Notes: a model not told the origin generated them from the sequence alone. Shown: positions 37,609 to 58,289, counted from the stretch's first letter. The stretch: DNA of 64,000 nt from Schistosoma mansoni (GCF_000237925.1 NC_031496.1:3886650-3950649), one strand, 5' to 3'. Program-made: numbers and translations.

Positions 37609-39483
37609 CGGTAGCCCAAAAGACTTTCTCTTTCACTCTTGTCTTCTTGCTTAAGTAATCAATTTGGGGGCTAGAGCGCAGTACATTGCGTATCAGTATC
37701 AGATCTCGGATACCGCCTATCATAACAATAATCAACTCGGGTGATTTTGAATATAAGCATGGTTCAACAGACCCTGGCTTGACATATTATAGTGACGTAA
37801 TTCTTCAGCAACAAAGGGACGATTCCTGAAAGTGCGAGGACCCGTTTGTTTTTATCAACTCTGCACTTTTAAAACAGAACTGAAGGAAACAGAAGTACAC
37901 AGAACTAAAAATCGTGTTATTTATTTACCCGGGCATTTCTAACCCTTCATTCTGTTTTTAGGAATTACTTTACCTCAGATACCTCTCGAGGACGTTTTCA
38001 GTACGATTTTGGTGTTTATTGACCATGAGACTTCTTACTCCTTGTCTGAACCATCTACACAGAACTATCTAGAAAGTTTTGGTCCATAGGACTAATCATA
38101 ACATATTTAAACCTGACGCTGACAGTATTATTTATTTAAACACATAAACATTGATACAAGAAGGCACCAAATACATATGCGCCACATAGATCATTCGATA
38201 TATGTGACGGCTGGAATACCTCCCAGGCGCCCAAACCGCAGATAGTAGTCTAATGCTTGGAACACAAAGTAACATACAGTTCCAAGAAAAAAAACTTAAT
38301 GAACTGACAGCACTTCTTGATGTATCGATTATTAACCTACGTTTATTTTACTCATCTTTGTAAGATGGGAAATGGACATGTCTTAAACACACTGATCAAC
38401 AAACTCCTGCTTAACCTTTATCAATTAACACTCAGCATGTTTGCTGTACTCTCAAAGCAAAGCACCAATTAGTAGAAGGTTATAACTCAACTAACTTCTA
38501 AAGAATTTGTTAGGTCGAGTCTAAAATGAGCAAATAGATAATGAAAAACGAGCAACAACTGAATAATGGCTATTAGTTTAGTTTAGATTAGATTGTATAA
38601 CTGACAGAGAAACATAACTTGTGAGGTTAAACAAGATAAGATACACTGAATGGCGTCATGTAGTGACGACTGAAATAAATCATTCACAACCCTGGAAATA
38701 TGGATGTTACATTAAAAGGAGTTTTCTCTTCAGTCATTTAGCTATCTACCGAGGACTTCCCAAAATTATTTCATCGCCTTATAAGTTTCTCAACTTATCC
38801 AAGTTAACTAAAACTACTAAACAGTGCGCATCCACGATCCCGCCTCGCAAGCGAGATTCGAACCCAGGACCTACCAGCCTCGCGCCAGAGCACTCGACTA
38901 ATAGACCATTGAAGTTAGACATTAACACCGGTGGATGCCGGCTCAGTTGTTTATTGATCAAGTGGTCTAGCGCGAGACTGGTAGGTCCTGGGTTCGAATC
39001 TCGCGAGTGAGAGATTGTGGATGCGCACTGCTGAGGAGTCCCATAATAGGACGAAACGGCCGTCTAGTGCTTCCAGGTTTTCCACGGTGGTCTAACTTCA
39101 ATTGACTCACGCTTTCCACTATGAAAATACTAAATCTCCACAAAACCCCTTCTAATAATAATAAAACTACCAACTTTAAGAATAAGTACTAATAGCTTTC
39201 GACTCACCTTCGTATCATATATATTATTTAATCTAGACCAATTATTTGCATGATTGTAATTGGTTAGTGAAGATTTGTTTTTCCCCAAACCTATATTACT
39301 ATTCATGGTAAAAGTAGTAGAAGGATTTGCATAATTTTTAGAGGTTGATAAGCTATTTTGAGTTAATGATGAATTAGTATCAGATAATAGTAATAATGGT
39401 AACAATGGTAGATTAGTAAAACGGGATCTTTGCAGAAGATGAATTTTTGAAGCAATCACGTCAACTGGTTCTTCGTCAGTCAT
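23755..39483 (-). CDS. RAD51D: RAD51D-like recombination ATPase, six exons
   Basis: Exons: 39208-39483, 34989-35107, 33964-34045, 32827-33018, 25646-25868 and 23755-24068; all introns are GT-AG and all phases agree, giving 401 codons plus stop. RAD51D is a RAD51 paralogue acting with XRCC2, RAD51B and RAD51C in homologous recombination in the nucleus. Residues about 110-131 ([18 protein letters not shown]) align with the linker of human RAD51D, followed by [15 protein letters not shown], Walker A GKSATGKT at 151-158 and Walker B LIIID at 277-281. The C terminus keeps LVTNHA. The first 92 residues are odd: Asn/Ser/Leu-rich, unlike the helical N-terminal domain of the vertebrate protein, and this exon is the least certain part. 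The protein is longer than human RAD51D (328). An alternative fifth-exon acceptor nearer 25853 is out of phase. Introns contain LINEs, R600, SINEs and a Gypsy fossil. Confidence 0.85.
24150..25130 (+). mobile_element. CR1-like LINE, RT C-terminal half
   Basis: The + strand encodes '[20 protein letters not shown]', the RT catalytic 'YADD', then '[12 protein letters not shown]', '[20 protein letters not shown]' and '[15 protein letters not shown]', the usual order of CR1/Jockey-type LINE RT and its C-terminal extension. A stop follows YADDVKI and a frame change follows about 24860. It is 5' truncated, lies in the last intron of the RAD51D-like gene and is antisense to it. Confidence 0.8.
25146..25378 (+). 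mobile_element. LTR family A, 5' fragment
   Basis: Starts TGTTATGCCCCGA and matches the first roughly 230 bp of the family before SINE-B sequence takes over. It is an old fossil. Confidence 0.65.
25376..25452 (+). mobile_element. SINE-B, 3' scrap
   Basis: Ribozyme stem II, GAAA, cleavage side and tail are present; the 5' core is replaced by the LTR join (CTGTGAAGA), so the ribozyme is broken. Confidence 0.65.
26092..27053 (-). mobile_element. SR2-like RTE LINE, 3' third
   Basis: On the - strand: RT motif '[19 protein letters not shown]', the catalytic '[14 protein letters not shown]', then after frame breaks '[20 protein letters not shown]' and '[14 protein letters not shown]', ending in a TAAGTAAGTAAGT terminus. 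This matches SR2, an RTE-clade LINE of Schistosoma. It is 5' truncated near 27053 and lies in an intron of the RAD51D-like gene in the same direction. Confidence 0.85.
27054..28062. other. No gene seen
   Basis: Intron sequence of the RAD51D-like gene without recognisable features. The open frame at 27588-27785 shows no domain. Confidence 0.5.
28063..28688 (-). mobile_element. R600 retroposon with a duplicated 5' end
   Basis: One R600 copy (28063-28552) followed by a second copy of the 5' terminal roughly 110 bp (28575-28688), joined by a short spacer that also follows the copy at 31.1 kb (GGCTGGTT-AGATAAACTTGA). Confidence 0.8.
28689..29324. other. Little recognisable; short LINE-2 scrap
   Basis: Only a 3' scrap of LINE-2 (about 28795-28860, CAGCTACAACGTAGGACC) is recognised, plus T- and A-rich runs. 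Confidence 0.45.
29337..29854 (+). mobile_element. R600 retroposon with 12-bp target duplication
   Basis: Full-length copy from CCCCCAAATGCCCTGG to an AGCAAATAA tail, flanked by ATATATGCTGTG at 29325-29336 and 29855-29866. Confidence 0.9.
29869..30224. other. No gene seen
   Basis: AT-rich intron sequence without recognisable features. Confidence 0.5.
30245..30297 (-). ncRNA. Smα hammerhead ribozyme
   Basis: CTGACGA, GTCC/GGAC, GAAA, stem III of three base pairs with two-base loop, GTC, helix I TCCAG/CTGGA with three A between. The core is intact. Confidence 0.8.
30445..30496 (+). ncRNA. Smα hammerhead ribozyme, weakened
   Basis: CTGACGA, GAAA and GTC are kept, but stem II (GCCC with AAAC) has lost most of its pairing, so activity is doubtful. 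Confidence 0.5.
30679..30860 (+). mobile_element. LTR family A, internally shortened
   Basis: Starts TGTTATATCC and ends in the family's 3' region with the middle missing. It is an old fossil. Confidence 0.6.
31140..31775 (-). mobile_element. R600 retroposon with an internal insert
   Basis: R600 sequence at 31140-31340 and 31545-31775, separated by about 200 bp (31345-31545) of unrelated sequence containing a short duplicated GGAGAACCAGA motif. Confidence 0.75.
31776..32224. other. No gene seen
   Basis: Overlapping open frames on both strands at 31818-32157 have no recognisable domain and no convincing splice context. Confidence 0.45.
32225..32590 (+). mobile_element. LTR-like repeat, family H, with internal TA run
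   Basis: Ends TACATCACAACA and shares its 3' half (TTGGTAGCCCAA, CACTCTTG, GTATCAG blocks) with 37210-37727. Both copies hold a TA dinucleotide run at the same place (here 32399-32444). It is an old fossil, probably a solo LTR. Confidence 0.55.
32399..32444. repeat. (TA)n microsatellite
   Basis: About 23 TA units inside the family H repeat; probably length-variable between individuals. Confidence 0.9.
33095..33600 (-). mobile_element. R600 retroposon
   Basis: Nearly complete copy, 3' end at 33095, 5' end at the CCAAATGCCGTGG block near 33600. It starts about 80 bp from an exon of the RAD51D-like gene. Confidence 0.85.
33768..33905. mobile_element. SINE-B pair collapsed around one ribozyme
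   Basis: The left arm is the inverted SINE-B tail (TTGAGATCATGAGTCAATTG onward) and the right arm the direct tail; about 36 bp of each are reverse complements. Between them is a single ribozyme core and no tRNA head. It lies 60 bp from the Walker A exon of the RAD51D-like gene. Confidence 0.75.
33819..33860 (+). ncRNA. SINE-B hammerhead core lacking its own helix I strand
   Basis: CTGAGGA, GTCC/GGAC, GAAA, CGGCCG and GTC-CAGTGC are intact, but GCACTG upstream is replaced by ATCATG, so normal helix I cannot form. Confidence 0.55.
34147..34290 (-). mobile_element. R600 fragment
   Basis: About 140 bp from the middle and 5' part of R600 (ACCAACCCGGTTAAAGCG through the GGACTTCC block). Confidence 0.7.
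34503..34690 (+). mobile_element. SINE-B with broken ribozyme
   Basis: 5' extension, tRNA-like head (CAGTGGTCTGAAGGTTAAGCG), damaged ribozyme (CTGAGGT; ACAAAAC) and tail. Part of the B box is deleted. Confidence 0.7.
34712..34800 (+). mobile_element. LINE-2 3' scrap
   Basis: Matches the 3' terminus of the LINE at 44.5-44.9 kb (GTATGGCAACTTGG, CCTACGTTGTAGCTGACTG blocks). Confidence 0.55.
35180..37160 (+). mobile_element. Gypsy-type LTR element fossil: LTR and gag region
   Basis: An LTR-like block ends TATAACA near 35583. Then comes a gag region: a Gln-rich start, a capsid-like block with '[15 protein letters not shown]', and a CCHC zinc-knuckle-type block near 36.67-36.75 kb. Schistosoma Boudicca-like Gypsy gag proteins have this layout. 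No pol region follows. The copy is broken in several places and old. An SR2 fragment has inserted at about 36106-36320. It lies in the first intron of the RAD51D-like gene, antisense to it. Confidence 0.7.
36106..36320 (+). mobile_element. SR2-like LINE 3' fragment inside the Gypsy fossil
   Basis: The + strand carries '[10 protein letters not shown]'-like and '[12 protein letters not shown]'-like segments and the GTAACAGGCATAAGTAAG terminus of SR2. It interrupts the gag region, so it arrived later. Confidence 0.75.
37210..37727 (+). mobile_element. LTR-like repeat, family H
   Basis: Ends CTATCATAACA at 37727. It shares its 3' half with 32225-32590, including a (TA)n run at 37571-37604. It is not the same LTR family as the block ending at 35583. 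It is an old fossil. Confidence 0.5.
37728..38122. other. No gene seen
   Basis: Intron sequence without recognisable features. Confidence 0.5.
38123..38245 (-). mobile_element. R600 3' fragment
   Basis: About 120 bp of the R600 3' end (ATTTATTTAAACACATAAAC onward). Confidence 0.7.
38246..38812. other. No gene seen
   Basis: Intron sequence without recognisable features. Confidence 0.5.
38815..39160. mobile_element. SINE-B head-to-head pair
   Basis: Left arm (38815-38925) is the tRNA-like head on the - strand (GATTCGAACCCAGGACC); right arm (about 38960-39160) is head, ribozyme and tail on the + strand, ending AAAACCCCTTCT. The two heads form a long foldback. It lies 48 bp from the first coding exon of the RAD51D-like gene. 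Confidence 0.8.
39025..39070 (+). ncRNA. SINE-B hammerhead ribozyme
   Basis: GCACTG-CTGAGGA-GTCC/GGAC-GAAA-CGGCCG-TC-TAGTGC, with one G-U pair in helix I. The core is intact. Confidence 0.75.
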
Positions 39484-39644
39484 GATAAGCAAATAACTGA
39501 AAAGTCAAAACGATGTACAGAAAAAGAAACCTAGGAAAATAAACAACAAGTATACAACAATTGTAAGATGAATATGTTGAATGTTAATTATCTGATAACT
39601 AATATTAGTAGCTTTGTATTATTAGAACACTGAAAATTTATTGT

Positions 39645-39938
39645 GGGAGAGGACAAACCAGCTTTCAGCTGAAGAGGAAATTAGGAAAAGACGTTGGAAG
39701 TGGATGTGACATACATTAAGGAAATCACCAAACTGCATCATGAGGCAAGCACTAACTTGGAATGTTGAAGGAAAGTGGAAAAGAGGAAGACCAAAGAACT
39801 TATTACGTCGGGAAATAGAATCAGATATGAAAAGGATGAATAACAACTGTAAAGAATTGACCAGGATAGGGTTGGGTGGGGAGCGCTGGTGGGCGGCCTA
39901 TGCTCCTCCACGAGGGGTAACAGATGTAAGTAAGTACT
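39645..39938 (+). mobile_element. SR2-like LINE 3' fragment
   Basis: The + strand encodes '[19 protein letters not shown]'-like sequence and the C-terminal SR2 block, ending GTAAGTAAGTA. It lies upstream of the RAD51D-like start codon, antisense to it. Confidence 0.8.
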
Positions 39939-40812
39939 AGAAGTTATAGTTTGCTCTTAGATATATATCGTAAAATACTTGTAAATGTGGTCCTTTACAT
40001 GAACGGACAAAGTTATCAATCTCACAGATCCCAGTTCCCGAAACCCACGTGTTAATCTAAAAACAGATAATTAAAATTTGAAAGACAGGGCAAACAATGG
40101 ACTTAATTAATCTACGAAAGGAGGTTTAGATTACTGTTAGGAAGCTAAAACATGGGTGGCTCGCTTTGGCATACATTGCTATCGACTTAGTTTATCTTAT
40201 GCTTACTATTCAAATAGAATTCATCTCAATTTTGTCGGGGATCATTATTAAATGGTTCAAATTACAAATTTACAAACTCTGCAAAGAATGATCAATAATT
40301 AAACAGCATTTATATGCTGATCATTGATATAGTGGAATATACATACAACCTATTTTAGCTCTTCGTAAGTACTAGGATTTTCAAACTTCAATTTCACAAA
40401 CTTTTACGTAATGGAAGCCACATATTTCGTTAATATACATATGTATGATGAAGCCAGCTTTTCAAGCCTTAGATCAATGGATTAATAATTGGCCCGATCT
40501 ATTGTACCTAGAGCAGTTTAGAGGTATCACTAACGATTATGTAGTGTGTGACTCGTATTCTATTACAAAAACATCCGTAACTTAATATTGAATTCCGCCA
40601 ATGAATTAGCATTTAGTGATTATTATGTATAAACTTACATAGATTCTAACGTAACCAATTGTGTAATTCGATTTACCAACCCTTTATCGGAAAAAAACTT
40701 ACACCTTTCCAATGAAAACTTTAAAAATACTGAATACAACAGTTGATTTCATTTCAATAAAAAAACCAATAAGACTTTGCATGGAATCTTCCTAACTTGT
40801 TGGTTTCTGGAT
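39939..40812. other. No gene seen
   Basis: Intergenic AT-rich sequence between the RAD51D-like gene and PRPS. No feature seen. Confidence 0.5.
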
Positions 40813-40813
40813 T

Positions 40814-41335
40814 AATGCCCCCAAATGCCCTGGTGCGGCCGAGAGTGGGGAGAGTCTGCTCCCCCTCCCCAAATGCTCTCACATGGCCACGAGTATATGG
40901 CCTCTGACAGTGAAGTCCTATTCACTGCCTTCTCGTACCATTACTATTGTTTACGAAATTGAGAGGACGAAAAGCGAATATCCAACGCTTTAACCGGGTT
41001 GATGAACACAGAGGACCCACCTCGAGGAGTTGGAAAACCCTCATTCCAAACCAATGGTGCATATGAGCTCCAGTACTCTGAAGAAACAAATGGCGTATGA
41101 ATCAATGGTTGGTGACCGGCTATCATGGGACTCCATCTCCTTACGATGCTCCACTGCCTAGTGGATCAGATCTTTAGGTCAAAGGCTCGGGGTGTGGACC
41201 CCTAAGAAAACTACTTGCTTCAGTTTGGGCATCTGGGCAGTATCACAGCCCTCAAGCAAATCGAATGAGATTTGTGTGTTGCATATGTATCTGGTGCTTC
41301 CGTGTACCAATATTTATGTGTTTAAATAAATAATT
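40814..41335 (+). mobile_element. R600 retroposon
   Basis: Complete copy from GCCCCCAAATGCCCTGG to TTTAAATAAATAATT. It forms an inverted pair with the next copy. Confidence 0.85.
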
Positions 41336-41529
41336 ATTTTTTAATTAGAAAAAATATGTCAATCAACTTTATTCAGTCGTCATGACAGTAAACACTGACT
41401 TCAAAATTGATTTAAAAACTAAGTCAATAGTACTTTGGTCAACATTCAGAAATATACAGTATGGTGTAGATTATTTGACACTAATAAATAAATTAGGTCC
41501 AACAGTGATTATCAATATTGTGATGTGTG

Positions 41530-42055
41530 CTACTGTATTTATTTAAACACATAAATATTGGCACAAGGAAGCACCAGATATATATGAGCTTAACAAATCT
41601 CATTTGATTTGTGTGACGGCTGTGATAGAGCCCGAGTGCCCAAACTGAAGCAGATGGTTTTCTTAGCGAGCCACACCCCGAGCCTTTGATCTAAAGATCT
41701 GATATACAAGACAGTGTAGCATCGTGAGAAGACGCAGTCCCATGGTAGCAGATGATCAATAAGTGGTTCATACGCCATTTGTTCCCTCAGAATACTGGAG
41801 CCCATGTGCATCATTAGTTTGGAATGGGGGTTTTCCAACTCCCCTAGGTGGACGCGCCGTGTCCAACAACCCGGTTAAAGCGCCGGACATTCGCTTTTTG
41901 TCCTCTCGATTTCGTAAACAACACCCCCGCCACGAGAAGGCAGTGAGTAGGACTTCCCTGTCAGAGGCTGTATACGAGTGACTGTGTGAGAGCATTTCGA
42001 GAGAGAGGGCGGACTCACACCACTCTCGGCCGTACCAGGGCATTTTAGGGCAGTG
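41530..42055 (-). mobile_element. R600 retroposon
   Basis: Complete copy in the opposite orientation, A-rich ends facing the previous copy about 200 bp away. A further 40-bp 3' scrap is at 42238-42278. Confidence 0.85.
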
Positions 42056-42279
42056 TATTGGATTCGCTTGTCTGATTCATTCTCTAAATGAAAAACTACA
42101 GTTTAATGAAACAAGTTGGCTTTTCACAAAGAAATGATTCGGTCAGTTCACTTAATCAATTTTTTGACTGTTAGTAGTTGTGCTGAAAAGAGAAATCAGC
42201 TCAAACTTTCAGAAAAACTTTGAGAAAATCTGTGATCTTATTTATTTACTTTAACACATGAATATTGGTACAAGGGGGT

Positions 42280-42560
42280 TGTAATACTAATATCTTAGAA
42301 GAAATCACCAAACTTTAAATGATTTTCTTCGCTATGTAGAAATATGATTAATCTAAGTTTGTTACACGCAAGTGTTTCTTCAGAAAACCTTGTGGATAAC
42401 CCCTTTCAATCAACATATTATGTATGAGCTCACATTCCTTGTTAATTATATCGACCGAGCAGATCTTCCTAGCTCTATTTCCCAGACATTTGACTAAGTT
42501 TCTCTTATATGTCTGGCAAATAGAGTTAGGAAGATATGCTCGTTCGATACAATTAACAAG
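42280..42560. mobile_element. Penelope-like fragment with foldback
   Basis: The - strand at about 42300-42510 encodes 'YKRNLVKCLGNRARKICS'-like and 'MLIERGYPQGF'-like RT segments. A reverse copy of the same stretch follows at about 42505-42560, so arms at about 42450-42500 and 42508-42560 make an imperfect foldback. Confidence 0.7.
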
Positions 42561-43074
42561 GAGTTAGATCTCATACATAATCTAACCTTGAATATAAACT
42601 TAATTCTAGCTTCATGTTTATATGAAGCAGCTTCTTAAAAACTTATTTTACTTTTACCATACCCAAAGGTTAGATCAAACTTATTTACTTGAACATAACT
42701 TCTTAATGATCATTGAAAATTATGATGGGTATTTACGAATTTACTTAAGTGAAATCAAGAAGAAAAGGCTAAATGACCAAATACTTTTAAAGGAATTGAA
42801 ATTCACTGGAAAAAACATCGGGAATATTTAATGCTAGTGATAAAACCTTTATAAGGTACCCATCGTCTTAAAAACGTAAGTACAAGCAAAACAACAAGAA
42901 CGAATATTTTCAAAGGGGATTGAGTTACACGACGGCAATCATAGATGTAACAGTGCTTCTAACTATAGGTAAAAGCTGTGCATATTATTCACCACTAGTT
43001 ACAAACAGAATGAAATTCAGTCAGACATCCATAGTAGTTTGATGTCATCAAGATTACAGGTTTGTTTTTGAGAG
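42561..43074. other. No gene seen
   Basis: An open frame at 42622-42831 overlaps Penelope-like flank sequence. Nothing else is recognised. Confidence 0.4.
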
Positions 43075-43570
43075 ATTCATTTATTTGAACACATAAATAC
43101 TGGTACGAAGGGGTAACGAACAAATATGCGCTACACAAGTCACTTGATTTGTGTGTAGGATGTGATACTGTCCAGGTACCCAAACCGAAACAGGTGGTTT
43201 TCTTAGAGGGCAACGTGTGGAGCCTTCGACCTAAAAGTCTGATCCACAAGGCAGTGGAGAATCGTAAGGAGATACAGTACCATGATAACCAGTGACCAAC
43301 GATTGATTCATACGTCATTTGTTCCCTCAGAATTCTGGAGCCCATGTGAACCAATGGTTTGGAATCAAGGTTTTCCAAATCCCCTAGATGAACCCTCTGT
43401 GTTCACAACCCGGTTAAAGCACCGGGCATTCACTTTTGGTCCTCACAATTTCGTGAAGGTATTGAGTAAGACATTCCTGGTAGTGGCTCTTTACACGTTG
43501 CCATGTGAAAGTATTTCGAGAGGGATAGCTAATTCTTTCCACCCTCTGCTGTACCAGAGCATTCGGGAGG
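43075..43570 (-). mobile_element. R600 retroposon
   Basis: Nearly complete copy. The long open frame across its 5' half and into the A/C-rich stretch beyond is accidental. Confidence 0.8.
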
Positions 43571-44076
43571 CTTCCGATAGATTACAGGTAATAATACTGA
43601 TTACATGTATACAAACAACAGAACATATTACAAAAGATTCTTTTAAAGAAGACTATTGGATTCTCTTAAAAAAAAACAAGAAAAACAATCAAACCAAACC
43701 AAAGCAAACCAAAACTAATCAAGCTTATAAGCAAATCAATTATTTTCTATTACAAAACAAAACAAACAAACAACAATTGAAATATTTGGCAATGAATATA
43801 AAGAGAGAGATAATTCATTATGGAATATATTTTAATTAACAAAATACATAAGGGGTTCATGGAACAAGACTAGATAGTAGTAGTAGTACATATGTGGAAA
43901 GTATAATAAAGAAAGAAAAAAATCTCAAATCGATTATCATAACAAGAACTCTTATATATCAAGTGTAATGGTACAAAAACTGAAGGGGGAGAAGTATGAA
44001 AACAATCCTTTATAATTTGTGTCTTATAGCGTCATTTGGGAGATCCAAGATTATCCAAGATTATTGTTGTTTATTA

Positions 44077-54676
<10,600 letters not shown>

Positions 54677-57600
54677 TGACGTGAATTTGTTTGTGAACCT
54701 CGAGGAGCAATGTTGGAATCACCGCGCGTTGAAGGTAACCTCAATTTCCATTATCCAAACAATATTCAATAATCATGTAACGATCTTAAGTCCATTGATT
54801 ATTAATAGCATTTGCTGCTTTTTATAATTATTGGTTAGTATTTAAAATTAACTAATCGGTTCAATCGATAAAACAAACCAATCAACTACGATCATAATAG
54901 GCTATCGTGGTTCTTAAACAAACATTAACAGCATGTAGATGCTCCTGTGTAATATATTTGTTAAAATATCAACCTTTCGTAAGTATAACTACAAGGCAAC
55001 ACAAACGCACATCTGTTTGTAACTTATCCATTTATACAGGCAAGACAAGAATAACTATCGATTATAAGTTCGTCTTTCTGCTTAATTACTATCACCTATC
55101 TGCAGTCAGAAATTATGTACTAGAATATTCTACTTACTTGACCGCTGACTACCTGTGTTCCTGCTTCTGAGTCCCATGGTCGGTCAGGGGATTCGAATGT
55201 CAGAAATTTACGGTGAGTATGAACGTTAAATTTCCTACAATCTTAGATATCGTTTAGATTGTTCACCACGTAATGCTATGTATTTGGCTTAAACTATTTT
55301 TGGACCTGTTCAAATTCAGTCTACATTGCTGTGCTAAACCGACAACTGAATCAACAATACCTCGTTTACAATCCAAATTCGAGCTAATGTCTAATTCAAA
55401 TCTTCATTAATTGGAAGTGAAGGTAACCCGGATGAGTTTCGTAACTGCATTAGATGTTTTCGTAATGTAATTATGGTGCCTAGTAACTTTCACTTAGGGT
55501 ATTCATATATTCTGTCACTGCTGTCAAGTTTTTGCCGAAATCATATACCTTTATAACTTGTGAGTTGATACACTGTGGGAAAACGTACTGCCGTACGCAA
55601 TATGTTACTTAACGCCGGATAATAGGCCTTTTCCATCAGCTTTTTATGAAGTGGGCACGTTATCTGAACCTTCTAAACTTTAGTTACAATCGTAGTGCCC
55701 ATTTTTACTGATGTTCTTTGCAGGTTTTGCACTTGCTTTTGTCTCGCAAGATAAACCACGGCTCCATTTCTTTTATTACACATCGGTCATCTCAATTCCG
55801 TCTTCGGTTTATTTACGTGCAATACGGATTTGGCAAATATGTAAACGACCTCTGGAATTCCCTACGAACCCCATCATAGTCTTCGTATGTTTGCATTTAC
55901 ACATCCAACTGTTACACTAATAATACACAGACGAACGTTCAGTTCAACCTTCAGTATATAAAAGAACGACGTGATTTCGCTGTGATGTGACACATCAGAA
56001 CTACTGTGAATATTCAACTTCGATGTCGTACTTTGTTTTATGAAGTATTGTTTCCTCATGGCTGTTATCTTTTTGTGCCTATAGGTGGCCCTCGTTCTAT
56101 TGACAAAGGAAACCAGTATAGTGGTGAATAGGTCTTTATTTAGCTCGTGGAATACACTGGTATGGGAGGTTACCCGTTCGAACACACGAGGCTTTTCAAC
56201 ATTCAATATGAGATAATAGGAAATATAGTGCCTCTACAAATTAAGGAGGTGAAAGAACACTTTGACATATACTCGGTTGTTTGAGATCATCTGTTAACTA
56301 GTCAACCTAAGTTGTTACAATCTAACATGATTTCAGTACATCAATCGGCTGTACAAATACTCGACGATTTAAAACCTGTTCAGTTCAATTAGTGGTCTGG
56401 CGACACCATCATCAGTTTACGTAGTCGAGCAAATCTCTCGCAAAGTGAAAATGACATTGTCGCTGCTATACCCAAACTGACAGCGTTTCGCACCAACATC
56501 ATTGACATGAGCCCAAAGTGACACTCTTAGTTTCTTTTGCTCCATTCGATATTTTTAGGTTCGGTTATTGAACGTATATACTCGCCGTTTATCATCCTGT
56601 AGAGCCAACTTCATCGTGTCTCTACCATTCTCGATCTGTAGTCTACGACCTATACTGATTGTAACAATAATCATCAGCTTCGCAAAACCTGACTAAAAGG
56701 TGATCAATAATTTCATGCGACGAACTGACGACTATTTTGCGGTTATACCTCTGTACTTTCAGCTAATCTGCTTAATATAAATAAAAGTAGAATTTGACAC
56801 TTACGAACGGTAAACTGTTAACGATACAGACTGAATTTCTGCCTGAATTCAACTACATTGATAACATCGGCACCAATAGATGATACACATATCGTACTAC
56901 TACTGTATTATCACTACTCTTGCGGCAATCTGACCATTGATTATCTAGAGAACTCAGCTAGTTGCACGCCACCAGCCGGCCTTCGTGGTGGTGGTCACAA
57001 TCTCTTCTTTGTACCTACTCTTACCAATGTATTTCCGTGATAAAGTTCTTTGTGTTATACAGTCTTTAAAGGGGGTTGTGACCGTCTTTGGCCATTACGA
57101 GTGTCAGCGTAGGACAGTCCCGTAATGTCATTCTGTGTCGCCTGAGGTTTTTCTTTGACTGAAAAAACCTTGACGTTAGAAGGTTTGGTGATCCCACTAG
57201 TCACTAGTGAGTCACTACTAAACATACTAGGTGTGACGTACCTGTTGAGTCTGAGTGATAGTGCCTTGACTACTGCAAGGAATTGTGCATGTGTGCCGTT
57301 CACGCCGTGCTCGTAGGAGTCGGCCTCCTTGATAGTTTAATTTTCAATATGAATTTAGTCGCGTCTAGTCTTGTTGAAAATACCTTAAAGTTTACAGATA
57401 ATCTTGACCTAAAATGTAGTAATTATAGTAGCTCACGTGCGATTGAGTTTGTTCACATTTTTTGTTAACTTATTTAACGGACAGAGTTATTCGTACAATA
57501 TCAACTTATCTATACCATTGTACCTTTATTACTGTTGCGCTTGTATGAATATATATGCCTGAGCATTACTTACCGCCTACGCACATATTCATTCTGTTAG

Positions 57601-58289
57601 CTTTAATGTTAGTTGCTAAATTGATTCGACGATCCATTCACTTCCCTATGTATTTATTTGTACATTCTAATTCTACCCACTCACTCGCTCGCTTGCTTTT
57701 TGGCATTAGCTTTTCATTCTTGTTTCGCGGGTCTGTGGTTCTGGTGATCTGTGCGTCGTGCAATTATAAACGCGACCTTCTGATTTATACATCGTCGGGG
57801 ATATTATCAAGTAAAAGTTTTCAGGACGAACTGTTTACGAAGTTTAAGGATTATATCGAATACCGACCACTACATAGTAACTACCGCATACTGCATAACC
57901 ATTTGAATACTTAGCGATATTGACAACAGTTGTGATTTCGGAATAAAGAGTTTTGTTCGTATTCCAGTAATAGATATCTCCCCCTGCTCAGTTACATCTT
58001 ATTTTGCTTTCTACCTTAAATGTCCTTGAAAGGACTTATGCATAATTATCTACCTTTCACATAATTTCAGACGATGAAAAGTACTTGCTGACATATTTTA
58101 AGTACTAGTTACCTAGATAATAACTATATGACGTACACTGGCGTCACACTTCTTTGTTATAACCGGATAAAAAAGGCTAAATTACATTTTTAACTCATCA
58201 TAGTTTTCTATTTTCGGTGTAATACTTTATTTATTTCAATGCGATGCCTATCTCTTCTTCTAAAACGTGCGACTTAATGACAATATCAA
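54677..58289. other. PRPS 5' flank and beyond, no gene supported
   Basis: No CpG island or clear core promoter is visible upstream of the PRPS ATG. Open frames at 55711-56206, 57055-57303 and 57555-57914 have no recognisable domain. None of the repeats named in this annotation occurs here, which makes this the longest repeat-poor stretch of the window. Confidence 0.45.

Noticed and set aside
35180-37727. One complete LTR element from 35.2 to 37.7 kb
   Set aside because: The LTR-like blocks at the two sides belong to different families, so they are not a pair.
43282-43839. 185-codon open frame
   Set aside because: It runs through R600 and an A/C-rich stretch; not conserved in other R600 copies.
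57555-57914. 119-codon open frame with hydrophobic N terminus
   Set aside because: No recognisable family and no splice or promoter context; left as unassigned.
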